From Litoribacillus peritrichatus (lineage in GTDB: Bacteria; Pseudomonadota; Gammaproteobacteria; Pseudomonadales; Litoribrevibacteraceae), in assembly GCF_039537985.1 (NCBI RefSeq), contig NZ_BAABBN010000012.1:310001-374000 (forward strand): DNA of 64,000 bases, read 5' to 3'. The notes beneath the pieces are model-generated. The model did not search any database. It worked only from the letters and a program-made list of their open reading frames with translations, and was not told where the DNA came from. Made by a program: the position numbers and the translations under genes. Below, piece after piece: positions 1 through 7,547 of this stretch. The first letter of the stretch is position 1, and each line of letters begins with the position of its first letter.

Positions 1-468
1 ACGCTCGGAGTTGCTGGTTTCATAGACAGACAACGCCTTTCTTACTCTGTCCATGCTGTTGTTAGACGCAACTTGCTCCGAACCATCCTCACTGCTACTG
101 ACAAGGCTCTTAGGTGCTGGTTTAGATTTTTCACCTTTTCTTAACTGCTTGAGCATGTATTTGGCTTTTGGTAACCAAGCACTGTTGGGGTAAGTATCAA
201 TAAATTTTTGAACCGAGTCAGATGAACCGGAATTTGCTGATGCAAAATACGCTAAGCGGTCTCTTTCATAGACAGCTGTTCTGGTTAATTTGCTGTTCGG
301 GTATTTACGAATGAAGCGATTAAGGGCAGCAACCGAACGAGATGCTTTTGCTTCTTCATATTCTGCTTGTTGATAGGAAGTATACTGACTGGCCCCCTGA
401 GCGAACGTCACTGTCGAAGCAACGAACAAAATCGAAATCCAGAAAAATTTAATAGGCAAAAGGTTCAT
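1..468 (-). CDS. secreted repeat-type protein, 3' end beyond window edge
   Basis: The minus-strand frame is open from an ATG at 466-468 to the left edge, giving 156 residues of an incomplete protein. It begins MNLLPIKFFWISILFV and has a hydrophobic signal peptide ending near VTFAQG, so it is probably periplasmic. Two similar helical stretches follow, around residues 40-60 and 85-110. They share a pattern close to FIRKYPNS and FIDTYPNSAW, which resembles the TPR-like repeats of YbgF/BamD-type proteins. A Ser/Lys-rich segment follows before the edge. The missing C-terminal part could hold the functional domain, so I assign no role. The signal peptide and repeat pattern are seen directly; the TPR relation is inferred. 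Confidence 0.6.
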   Translation of the reverse strand, partial: MNLLPIKFFWISILFVASTVTFAQGASQYTSYQQAEYEEAKASRSVAALNRFIRKYPNSKLTRTAVYERDRLAYFASANSGSSDSVQKFIDTYPNSAWLPKAKYMLKQLRKGEKSKPAPKSLVSSSEDGSEQVASNNSMDRVRKALSVYETSNSER

Positions 469-623
469 AACGGCCCCATATATTTGCAGCAATTATCTAA
501 TCCATTAGACAGAGTATGTTTCAAAATTTGGAACGCATTGTACCATTCAATTCCCGTTACCTTAAGTAACGAAAGTACCCGTTTGTCTGTAAGACATCGA
601 CCAAAATAAGACTTTCCTCCTAC

Positions 624-1523
624 TTACGCCTTCACTCTGGCCACCAAAAAATCGACAGCCGCCTTAATTTTCGGTACCAAATAGCGTTGCTTTTGGTACA
701 AAAGAAACACGCCAAAGTTAGGATTTTCGGTAATACTGACCTGAGGTCTGATATTCAGTTCAACCAAAGACCCCTCATCCAAATAAGGTTTCAAAACCCA
801 CCGAGGCACCATCAGAATACCTTGGTGTTTAAGCGCTTTATTAACCAACCATTTTCCTGCATTAGAAATGGCAGCGGCAGGCGCCGAAACATCATGACGC
901 TGTCCATCCAGAGTACATATCCAAGGGGTTGGGCCAACAGGTGTACGGTAATACAAACCTTTGTGCGTTTTAAGTTCAAGAGGATGCGTTGGCGTGCCAT
1001 GCTTTTCCAGGTACTGAGGCGAAGCCGCTGGAATGAAGTTATTGTTCATAAGCTCAATGGCAATAACACGCTCATTCGGCGCATAACCACCACGTATTGC
1101 AATATCAACGTCGTCCCTGCTTAAGGTAGAAACCGTATCACTGAGCGTAATGTCCAGAACCACTTCGGGATAAAGCTCGCTGAACTCGTCCATTAAAGGC
1201 ATTAAAATGGTTTCACCGAACCCAGTCATGGCGCTGATCTTCAACTGCCCCATAGGTGTGGATTGATAACTGCTGACCGCCTCATTACTGGCCGCCAGAT
1301 CCATTAAAATAGAGCTGATTTGCTCAAAATACATTCGGCCGATTTCAGTCACAGAAACAGTTCTGGTGGTCCGTTTCAACAAGGTCGCACCTAACGCCTC
1401 TTCTAAATCCGCTACACGACGCGATAAAGAAGACGGTGGCACACCAAATGCCTTAGCCGCTTTGGTAAAGCTTCCGGTATTTACCACTTCAACGAAATAT
1501 TTCAACGCCTTTAACTGATCCAC
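624..1523 (-). CDS. LysR-family transcriptional regulator
   Basis: This is a 299-residue LysR-type regulator. The winged-helix domain fills residues 1-60 (ALKYFVEVVNTGSFTKAAKA, then PPSSLSRRVADLE), and the effector-binding domain follows. I chose the GTG at 1521-1523, which has a GAGG ribosome site and gives the usual LysR length. The longer frame starting at 1595 would add a hydrophobic stretch and run through a perfect dyad at 1535-1555 that looks like the operator. The gene diverges from the oxidoreductase at 1661, the usual arrangement for a LysR regulator and its target. The inducer is unknown. Family assignment is firm; control of the neighbour is inferred. Confidence 0.92.
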   Translation of the reverse strand: MDQLKALKYFVEVVNTGSFTKAAKAFGVPPSSLSRRVADLEEALGATLLKRTTRTVSVTEIGRMYFEQISSILMDLAASNEAVSSYQSTPMGQLKISAMTGFGETILMPLMDEFSELYPEVVLDITLSDTVSTLSRDDVDIAIRGGYAPNERVIAIELMNNNFIPAASPQYLEKHGTPTHPLELKTHKGLYYRTPVGPTPWICTLDGQRHDVSAPAAAISNAGKWLVNKALKHQGILMVPRWVLKPYLDEGSLVELNIRPQVSITENPNFGVFLLYQKQRYLVPKIKAAVDFLVARVKA

Positions 1524-1534
1524 AAAAGCCTCAA

Positions 1535-1555
1535 TTATTGTCTTAATGACAATAA
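1535..1555. promoter_or_regulatory. probable LysR operator dyad
   Basis: Perfect inverted repeat with 8-bp arms TTATTGTC and GACAATAA around a 5-bp TTAAT centre. It contains the LysR T-N11-A spacing (T at 1539, A at 1551). It lies 12 bp upstream of the chosen LysR start and 106 bp from the divergent oxidoreductase start, so it could serve both autoregulation and target control. Confidence 0.6.
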
Positions 1556-1660
1556 AGATTAACAAATACGGCCATATATCACAGCATATTATCAATCAAT
1601 AATAGCCAGCATCGAATAAACAAGATCACCACACGAACAAAAACCTAAACGGAGTGACCA

Positions 1661-2659
1661 ATGAGCACCTATAAAGCCATTAACCTAATCGCACGCCCTG
1701 AGCCAGGACCTATCACACCTAAGTATTTTGAAGTGGTAGAAAAAGACATTCCAAAGGCCGAACCAGGCCAACTATTGATAAAACAAACGCACATGTCATT
1801 AGACCCTGCCATGTTTGGCTGGATGAGTCCCGCCACCGACAGTTATATTCCACCAGTCGAGCTGGGGTCAGTCATGCGCTCATCAGGTATAGGTGAAGTG
1901 GTAGAATCCAATCACCCAGACTTCGCAGCCGGAGACAGAGTCATGGGCATGCTGGGCTGGCAAGAATACGCATTGAGCGAAGGACAAGGCATCAACAAAG
2001 TTCAGGCCCCTCTTCCTGATGAAACCGTGCTATCCATTTTTGCTTTGCCAGGCCTAACCGCCACTCAAGGTTTATTTAATATTGGTAAGCCTAAAGCGGG
2101 TGAAACCTTAATCGTTACCGGAGCTGCTGGCTCTGTGGGGTCACTGGTCGGTCAACTGGCCAAGGCTGATGGTCTTACCGTAATTGGCGTAGCAGGTTCC
2201 GATGAAAAATGTGACTGGATCGTAAATGAATTAGGGTTTGATGCGGCCATCAATTACAAATCTGGCAACCTTTCTGAACAACTCGACGCTCTGACCCCAA
2301 ATGGCATCGATCTGTTCTTCGAAAACACGGGTGGCCCAATTCAAAACCTGATCTTTGAGCGAATGAATAATCATGGTCGAATTGTCGTATGCGGCATGAT
2401 TGCAGACTATTCAAAAGCTGAGCCAAGCCCAGGGCCAAACTGGATTCCGTTGATCAAAAAACGAATCACCGTTCAGGGTTTCGCCATGCCAGACCACTTC
2501 CACCAGGTTCCTGAGTTACTCGCCAAGCTGACACCTTATGTCATGGAAGGTAAAATCAAACACCGAAGTCATATCCTTGAAGGGCTGGAGTCAGCCATTG
2601 ACGGTTTAAACCTGTTCTTTACCGGAGAGAATAAAGGGAAACTGATCGTACAATTATAA
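1661..2659 (+). CDS. NADP-dependent oxidoreductase, MDR superfamily (CurA-like)
   Basis: This 332-residue zinc-free medium-chain dehydrogenase/reductase belongs to the leukotriene B4 dehydrogenase/CurA group, which reduces the double bond of enones or 2-alkenals with NADPH. The N-terminal catalytic fold (residues 1-130) carries the family pattern MSLDPAMFGWM. The Rossmann nucleotide site is TGAAGSVGSLVGQLAK near residue 150. No structural-zinc cysteine cluster is present. GGAG lies 8 bp before the ATG. It diverges from a LysR regulator and is followed by a strong terminator, so it is probably a single-gene unit induced by that regulator. The exact substrate cannot be read from the sequence. 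Confidence 0.9.
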   Translation: MSTYKAINLIARPEPGPITPKYFEVVEKDIPKAEPGQLLIKQTHMSLDPAMFGWMSPATDSYIPPVELGSVMRSSGIGEVVESNHPDFAAGDRVMGMLGWQEYALSEGQGINKVQAPLPDETVLSIFALPGLTATQGLFNIGKPKAGETLIVTGAAGSVGSLVGQLAKADGLTVIGVAGSDEKCDWIVNELGFDAAINYKSGNLSEQLDALTPNGIDLFFENTGGPIQNLIFERMNNHGRIVVCGMIADYSKAEPSPGPNWIPLIKKRITVQGFAMPDHFHQVPELLAKLTPYVMEGKIKHRSHILEGLESAIDGLNLFFTGENKGKLIVQL

Positions 2660-2672
2660 ATTACAATCTGAC

Positions 2673-2709
2673 ATTGAATGATTTCAGGAGAGGCCTGAAA
2701 TCATTCAAT
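2673..2709 (+). terminator. strong hairpin after the oxidoreductase gene
   Basis: Perfect 16-bp stem (ATTGAATGATTTCAGG and its complement) with a 5-nt loop, 13 bp after the stop codon at 2659. The tail is short (TTTAAC). The stem would also form on the minus strand, so it may serve the convergent fragment at 2725 as well. Confidence 0.75.
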
Positions 2710-2724
2710 TTAACATCATCCGAA

Positions 2725-2889
2725 TCAATCCTCATTTGGCTTCAGCTGATTCAACCAGTGCTTGATCACAGACACCCGAACATCCATTGCTTCTGCAGCC
2801 TCATGTATGGTGTATCCTTTGTTTATTAAAACCTGAACCACCTCAAGCTTCAATTTCACCCCGGATGTTAATTGAGAGTTGTTTTCCAT
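2725..2889 (-). pseudogene. IS3-type transposase OrfA N-terminal fragment (54 aa)
   Basis: This short open frame (ATG at 2887-2889, TGA at 2725-2727) encodes 54 residues. The core, LEVVQVLINKGYTIHEAAEA followed by MDVRVSVIKHWLNQLK, matches the helix-turn-helix pattern at the start of IS3-family OrfA (LE..QLV..GY...EAA.AM.V..S....W...LK). The leucine-zipper part of OrfA and all of OrfB are absent, and I see no terminal inverted repeats. It is therefore either a decayed insertion sequence or a small domesticated HTH protein. It lies 14 bp downstream of the receiver-domain gene at 2904 on the same strand and could be cotranscribed with it. Confidence 0.6.
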
Positions 2890-2903
2890 AGTCATCTCCA
2901 CCG

Positions 2904-3320
2904 TTATGACGACAAGCCTGCATAATTATGTGAAAAACACTTAGCTACGCACGGAATCAGTCCTGTCCGTATATCACTTTTACTTAAACGATAATCGGCA
3001 CCCGAACGCTCAATCACGTGATTCGAGAAGGCTGACGTTTTTTGTTTACTGGGTAACTTGTAATCAACAAGGACAATTATTTTAGGTCGGGAAGATATGT
3101 TCATCAGGTAATTGATAAGTTCCATACCATCCATATTTGGCATATCTAAATCTGTAATCACCAAATCCGGCAAGTGATGAGCAATCGAAATCAATGCTTG
3201 CCGGCCATCATTTACCAGCGCAATATCCAAAGACTCGTCGTAATCGGACAAAATATTACTGACTAACATTTTAATCGACTGCTGATCTCCAACAATCAAG
3301 ACCTTGTGAGTAAATATCAT
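2904..3320 (-). CDS. single-domain response regulator receiver protein
   Basis: This 138-residue stand-alone CheY-like receiver has no output domain. The phosphoacceptor is D57 in TDLDMPNMDG, and the conserved lysine is in RLSKSD near residue 113. The N-terminal acidic pair that binds Mg2+ is reduced: the usual DD is GD (LIVGDQQ), so one metal ligand appears missing. About 20 residues after the lysine include C-X3-C (PCVAKCF), which is not typical of CheY. No histidine kinase is adjacent. It probably acts by protein-protein contact with an unknown partner. The family is certain and the partner is not. Confidence 0.85.
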   Translation of the reverse strand: MIFTHKVLIVGDQQSIKMLVSNILSDYDESLDIALVNDGRQALISIAHHLPDLVITDLDMPNMDGMELINYLMNISSRPKIIVLVDYKLPSKQKTSAFSNHVIERSGADYRLSKSDIRTGLIPCVAKCFSHNYAGLSS

Positions 3321-3790
3321 CCCCTTGCTCTCTTCGTATTCTCGATAACCATCAACTTACGAACATATCAACCTACGAACAGCCACCTACTGGTTACATC
3401 AAGTTCTTATAAACGAAAGGTAACGACCCTCTGAGGTGGCACTTCTCATCCAGCTCCCGAGCAAATATTTCTTGAAGTAACTTTAAATTAGACAAGATCA
3501 AGCACATCAATACTAAAAGGCATATTTTACTTACAGCAGTATTGATAGATCACTTACATACGCCTTAAATAGCCGACAAAGTGTAAGATAAACAATATTG
3601 AGCACTGAAAGTTGTATTTCTGAAAAGACCAAATTTGAGAAAGCATGGATGAAAAGATAAAAACTACCTCTTTGAATTCATGAAAAAATAGCAAGGAGAT
3701 AGTCTTCAATTAAAAACTCAGACCGAAATAATTCGAAAATCCGTAGTTGAAAGCGCATAAGATATGACGCTCAATAACTCAAAAAAAAAC
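3321..3790. other. 470-bp gene-free interval
   Basis: AT-rich spacer upstream of the receiver gene and downstream of the DUF1851 gene. I find no open frame with a ribosome site, no tRNA-like fold and no convincing dyad. It presumably holds the promoter of the receiver gene. Confidence 0.5.
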
Positions 3791-4222
3791 CTATTTTTCA
3801 AACTTAAATTCAGCGCCCTCTGGTAAATCATGCAGTTGCTTGCCTACTTCCCCAGACTTTTTGATCAGAGCGCCAAAGGCAACACTTTTTATATTCTTCG
3901 CATCGTAGTCACCACCCAAAGCACCAGGAACCACCAGACAAAATTTGTGACCTTCCTTAAGCTCACCCAGTTTCTTCTCGCCAATCGCAACCATGTCCGC
4001 CATGAACCAGTCTTCGTTAAACTCATCATCCTGAATAAGCACGTTATAAGCATCGATAGAGTCAGCAACAACTTCACAGGTAAGCTCTTCCGGGCATATC
4101 CGCCAGAATTTATCTTCTGGATCTTTAATGATTAAATTGCCAAACTCATTTTCTGTCACCAGTTCATCAGGAACAATGCCAGTCCAACCCCAAGCCGCGC
4201 TTACTTCATCTAAAATATTCAT
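3791..4222 (-). CDS. DUF1851 protein, related to T6SS immunity protein Tdi1
   Basis: This 143-residue acidic cytosolic protein has the DUF1851 pattern around residues 27-60 (FGNLIIKDPEDKFWRICPEE, then ADSIDAYN), here followed by a GGDYDAKN segment. The family includes the immunity protein that blocks the type VI NAD-targeting DNase effector Tde1. No effector, VgrG, PAAR or Hcp gene is in the window, so if it is an immunity protein it is an orphan, perhaps defending against other strains. The ATG at 4222 is preferred over a GTG six bases upstream. Domain relation is moderately sure; immunity function is inferred. Confidence 0.6.
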   Translation of the reverse strand: MNILDEVSAAWGWTGIVPDELVTENEFGNLIIKDPEDKFWRICPEELTCEVVADSIDAYNVLIQDDEFNEDWFMADMVAIGEKKLGELKEGHKFCLVVPGALGGDYDAKNIKSVAFGALIKKSGEVGKQLHDLPEGAEFKFEK

Positions 4223-4338
4223 AATCACTCATCTTTTATAACTTGGCACGATAGCCCTTTGTACGCAGGCCTTCAGAACCGAAACAAATTTCAGCTATTA
4301 TGCCGTAACTTTAAAGATTAAACACGAATAGCCTTGTC

Positions 4339-5037
4339 TTAGCGGCAACCCTGTCCACTACTCAACGCTTGCTGATCAGCTAAATAGCTCATGATGCTCG
4401 ACGCCGTCAGTTTAAACGTTGTAGAAATATCCAGACCGGCACTCTGCAACCCTTTGGCCGTCCATTTATTGCAGGTGTTCATTAAATGGTAATTTCCAAT
4501 TCCGGTATAAAATTGACTCTCGCCATAAAGGCCGGTCTTGGTTGATATCACTGAGCCTGATGCATCTCGGGCAAAACTTTCGGATATGAACTCAACCAAA
4601 GCCGCATATTCAAGTTCAGCCAAACACAACCCTGAAACCTCACTGCTTCCGAAATACGCTTCAACGTCTGAAGGCACTGCCACCGTATGAACCACAGAAT
4701 CTGTCGGCCAGAAGATGGCCTGTAACGTTAAACCCACAGTGATTTCAGGAGATTGATAAAAACCTTTATCCCCCCACCCAAACTCCAGATAGCCGGTATT
4801 TCCAAAACGTGCTCTCAGCTCAGGGATGACTCGTTGAATTTCCTGAGCAGGAATCACTATGCCGGTATGCCAGCCATGACTGACAATATAAACCCGATGC
4901 AACTTAACTGGCTGCTGACTTGGAACAAGAACATCTGGGTTCTGAGCGTCAATGGCTTTAGGCAGGGTTGAACAAGCAGTCAATGCAAGTACACCGACGA
5001 CTATAATCATTCGTATCATTACAACAAAAGCATTCAT
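4339..5037 (-). CDS. DUF2459 (TIGR02117-type) lipoprotein
   Basis: The N-terminus is a lipoprotein signal (MNAFVVMIRMIIVVGVLALT, then AC), with the lipobox cysteine near residue 22 followed by Ser-Thr, compatible with outer-membrane sorting. The mature part carries the family core VYIVSHGWHTGIVIPAQE and LEFGWGDKGFYQ. The later CNKWTAKGLQSAGL has a Cys-Asn pair; with the early SHGWH histidine this suggests a papain-like or NlpC-like fold. Members occur as conserved hypothetical lipoproteins of unknown activity. An in-frame start exists further upstream (5184), but it would put about 50 residues before the signal. No clear Shine-Dalgarno helps the choice. Confidence 0.75.
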   Translation of the reverse strand: MNAFVVMIRMIIVVGVLALTACSTLPKAIDAQNPDVLVPSQQPVKLHRVYIVSHGWHTGIVIPAQEIQRVIPELRARFGNTGYLEFGWGDKGFYQSPEITVGLTLQAIFWPTDSVVHTVAVPSDVEAYFGSSEVSGLCLAELEYAALVEFISESFARDASGSVISTKTGLYGESQFYTGIGNYHLMNTCNKWTAKGLQSAGLDISTTFKLTASSIMSYLADQQALSSGQGCR

Positions 5038-5120
5038 ACAATTATTTTTGTGATGTCGTAAGCCCTCAACTAGATTTAGAGAACTCAAGGAAAAATTCAT
5101 GATATAGCAGGATTTGATCA

Positions 5121-5870
5121 ATGTCTCTCTCCCAAATAAAAGGCAACACTTGCTTGATGCTCTGCTTTTTATGTTTGAGTACACCCTCTGTATCAGAAAT
5201 TCTGGAAGCGTCCACGGCCCACTGGAGTCCTTATGCGATGGAGGATTCAGAGGGAAACCTGAAAGGAATATCCGTAGATATTTTGAACGAGCTGATGATC
5301 AAAACAGGTCATGAAGCCATCATTACCTTGCAACCGATCAGTCGGCTTAATCAACTGTTCGATGAACACAAAATAGACCTGAATTTTGCGGACTCTCCGA
5401 AGTGGAACCCCCAGCAACCTGAAGACATCGCTTTTACAGACCCATACACCATCGTGTATGAATACATTTACTTCCTTAAACCCAATTTCATCGAAGTCAC
5501 CAAACCGTCTGACTTATCCGGTAAATTCATAGGCATCACCAGAGGCTACTATTATGGCTCCTATCAATCACTCTTTAAAAATAAAATCATTGATCGACAT
5601 GAAGCCTACTCCAACAAAAACTTACTGACTTTATTAGTCAAAAAACGTGTAGACGCAGCCTTTTTCGATGATTTGCTCTTTAACTTTTTGATCAAAGCCG
5701 AGCATATGGACAGAGTAAAATTCAAGCGAGGCGCCAAACTCAGCGAAGCCCCACTATCCATTAAACTGAATAAAAATAAGTTTTACTTACTTGAGGAATT
5801 AAACACGGCCATCGCTGACATGAAAGAAGAAGGCCGCATCCAGCGTATCATTAATAGTTATGTGAAGTAA
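5121..5870 (+). CDS. periplasmic solute-binding protein, family 3 (SBP_bac_3-like)
   Basis: This 249-residue protein has a signal peptide over residues 1-25 and a two-lobed family-3 binding fold. Early residues read ASTAHWSPYAMEDSEGNLKG with the ISVDILNELM segment, typical of the first strand-helix of amino-acid binding proteins. The C-terminus ends GRIQRIINSY, as in this family. No ABC permease or ATPase is adjacent, and such stand-alone proteins are common in marine gammaproteobacteria, where some act as sensors. AGGA lies upstream of the ATG. It converges on the Lrp gene with only 8 bp between them. Ligand unknown. Confidence 0.85.
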   Translation: MSLSQIKGNTCLMLCFLCLSTPSVSEILEASTAHWSPYAMEDSEGNLKGISVDILNELMIKTGHEAIITLQPISRLNQLFDEHKIDLNFADSPKWNPQQPEDIAFTDPYTIVYEYIYFLKPNFIEVTKPSDLSGKFIGITRGYYYGSYQSLFKNKIIDRHEAYSNKNLLTLLVKKRVDAAFFDDLLFNFLIKAEHMDRVKFKRGAKLSEAPLSIKLNKNKFYLLEELNTAIADMKEEGRIQRIINSYVK

Positions 5871-5878
5871 CAAATCAA

Positions 5879-6337
5879 TCAGATTGGCAGTTCGGTGGTA
5901 AATTTATTTCGTTTCATTGAGATCAACGTCCTGAACTTTCTCATATTTGCATCGCTGTACAACACCCGCTCCGTAAATGCCTGAAACGCCTCCATATCAG
6001 TAACATTCACAATTAAGACAAAGTCCACTTCCCCTGTAACGGTATAGCATTGAGTCACCTCAGGGCTGGATTGCACGCGCTTTATGAATTGTTCATTCAT
6101 ATCCGTTCGGTCTCGTTCCATCTCAACCTCAACAATCATGGTGATTCCAATACCAGCCTGCTTAGGATTGAGAATGGAAACGTTCTGTTCAATCACACCC
6201 TGCTCATGCAGTTGCTTAACCCGTTTAAGACAAGCAGGGGCAGACAAGCCAATGCGCTCAGCCAGTGCAGCATTTGTGATATTATTATCTTTTTGCAATT
6301 GACGAAGTATACGTCGATCCAATTCACTTAAGCTCAT
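5879..6337 (-). CDS. Lrp/AsnC-family transcriptional regulator
   Basis: This 152-residue protein has an N-terminal HTH (LSELDRRILRQLQKDNNITN, then NAALAERIGLSAPACLKRV) and a C-terminal RAM/ACT effector domain (VTGEVDFVLIVNVTDMEAFQ). The ATG at 6335-6337 gives the normal Lrp length; an upstream TTG at 6364 would add nine residues. It diverges from the Gate-domain transporter at 6497 across an AT-rich 159-bp gap, as regulators of amino-acid export or uptake often do. The inferred target is that transporter, and the effector is probably an amino acid. Confidence 0.93.
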   Translation of the reverse strand: MSLSELDRRILRQLQKDNNITNAALAERIGLSAPACLKRVKQLHEQGVIEQNVSILNPKQAGIGITMIVEVEMERDRTDMNEQFIKRVQSSPEVTQCYTVTGEVDFVLIVNVTDMEAFQAFTERVLYSDANMRKFRTLISMKRNKFTTELPI

Positions 6338-6496
6338 GGCGTAATAATTTCCCTCAGGTTTCAAGCAGCATTAAGAAATTATATTAACCAAACAACATTA
6401 AATTCAAAATATTATTACCCTATTTCTTGATTAAGATAGAACCATGTTTGTTCAAAGCCCAGCACAACACACTGTAAACATGAGTTTATTAATACT

Positions 6497-7495
6497 ATGA
6501 AAGCGTTTTTCTCAGAACTGTCTAAAGAAATCTGGCAAGTCTCCTTCACCCTTTTCCGCTTAATGATTCCTGCCATCATCGTCGTTAAGATTCTGGAGCT
6601 GTGTGGCTTTCTCAAATACCTCGGCTTAGTGCTCGGACCTGTTATGGAATGGGTCGGTTTACCTGAATCCATGGGCATTGTCTGGGCAACCACCATTTTT
6701 ACAAACATCTATGCCGGCATGCTGGTCTTCTTTTACACCGCACAAACTGAAGTATTGACAGTGGCTCAGGTCACCGTTCTTTCTTTATTGATGCTGTTTG
6801 CGCATGGCTTACCTGTGGAAGCACGCATCGCCCAACAAGCAGGCGTGCGTCTACGAGTGACTTTATTACTTCGCATTGGCGGTGGATTGTTAATTGCCTG
6901 GATCATGAACACACTTTATGTCGAGTTCGACTGGCTACAAGAAGCCAACCAACTCGCCTGGCAACCAGAGAAGCCAGACCCAAGTTTATGGTCTTGGGTA
7001 GTCAGCCAGGTGGAAGGCCTGATCATGATCCAAGTTATCATCATTGTGCTGCTAACTGCGCTTAAAATCCTGAAACTGGTAGGGATTGAAAAGCTAATGA
7101 CACTTTTACTGACGCCAGTACTCAAAGTGCTTGGCATTGGCCATCAGGCCACAACCATCACCATTGTGGGGGTAACACTTGGCCTGAGTTTTGGCGGCGG
7201 ACTATTAATCAACGAATCCAAAGCGGGCCATGTATCTAAGCGCGATGTTTTTGCGGCAATGTGTTTATTGGCCCTTTGTCACAGCGTCATTGAAGACACA
7301 CTGCTGGTTTTATTATTAGGCGCCGATCTTTCCGGAGTGCTTTGGGCAAGAATCTTTTTTTCGGTTATCGTCATCGCCCTAATGACACGAGTGATGGATC
7401 GAATTCCAGCGCATTACTGGGACAAGCACCTAACCAACAAACACCTCTGCGGCACAACTTGTCTCAACACTACAAAACCGCCTTTAGCAACCTGA
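6497..7495 (+). CDS. nucleoside-recognition (Gate) domain membrane protein
   Basis: This 332-residue polytopic inner-membrane protein has two Gate-like halves related to spore maturation proteins SpmA/SpmB and YjiH/YjiG. The first half spans about residues 10-145 (FRLMIPAIIVVKILELCGFL). The second spans 165-310, with the glycine-rich VTLGLSFGGGLLINESKAG and CHSVIEDTLLV. The C-terminus ends in a short hydrophilic tail. Substrate is unknown; such proteins are annotated as nucleoside or amino-acid transporters. Its divergent Lrp neighbour favours an amino-acid-related substrate. A terminator follows directly. Confidence 0.8.
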   Translation: MKAFFSELSKEIWQVSFTLFRLMIPAIIVVKILELCGFLKYLGLVLGPVMEWVGLPESMGIVWATTIFTNIYAGMLVFFYTAQTEVLTVAQVTVLSLLMLFAHGLPVEARIAQQAGVRLRVTLLLRIGGGLLIAWIMNTLYVEFDWLQEANQLAWQPEKPDPSLWSWVVSQVEGLIMIQVIIIVLLTALKILKLVGIEKLMTLLLTPVLKVLGIGHQATTITIVGVTLGLSFGGGLLINESKAGHVSKRDVFAAMCLLALCHSVIEDTLLVLLLGADLSGVLWARIFFSVIVIALMTRVMDRIPAHYWDKHLTNKHLCGTTCLNTTKPPLAT

Positions 7496-7503
7496 CACAC
7501 GAA

Positions 7504-7527
7504 AGAAGGGCCACTGCTGGCCCTTCT
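7504..7527 (+). terminator. rho-independent terminator after the Gate protein gene
   Basis: Perfect 10-bp GC-rich stem (AGAAGGGCCA and its complement) with a 4-nt CTGC loop, followed by CTTT. It lies 9 bp after the stop codon, and on the minus strand it can also end the convergent CRTAC1 transcript. Confidence 0.85.
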
Positions 7528-7547
7528 CTTTAGCCATACATGGCTGC

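Noticed and set aside
1523..1595. Longer LysR start with a hydrophobic N-terminal extension
   Set aside because: The extension has no ribosome site and overlaps a perfect operator-like dyad; the GTG at 1523 has GAGG and gives normal LysR length.
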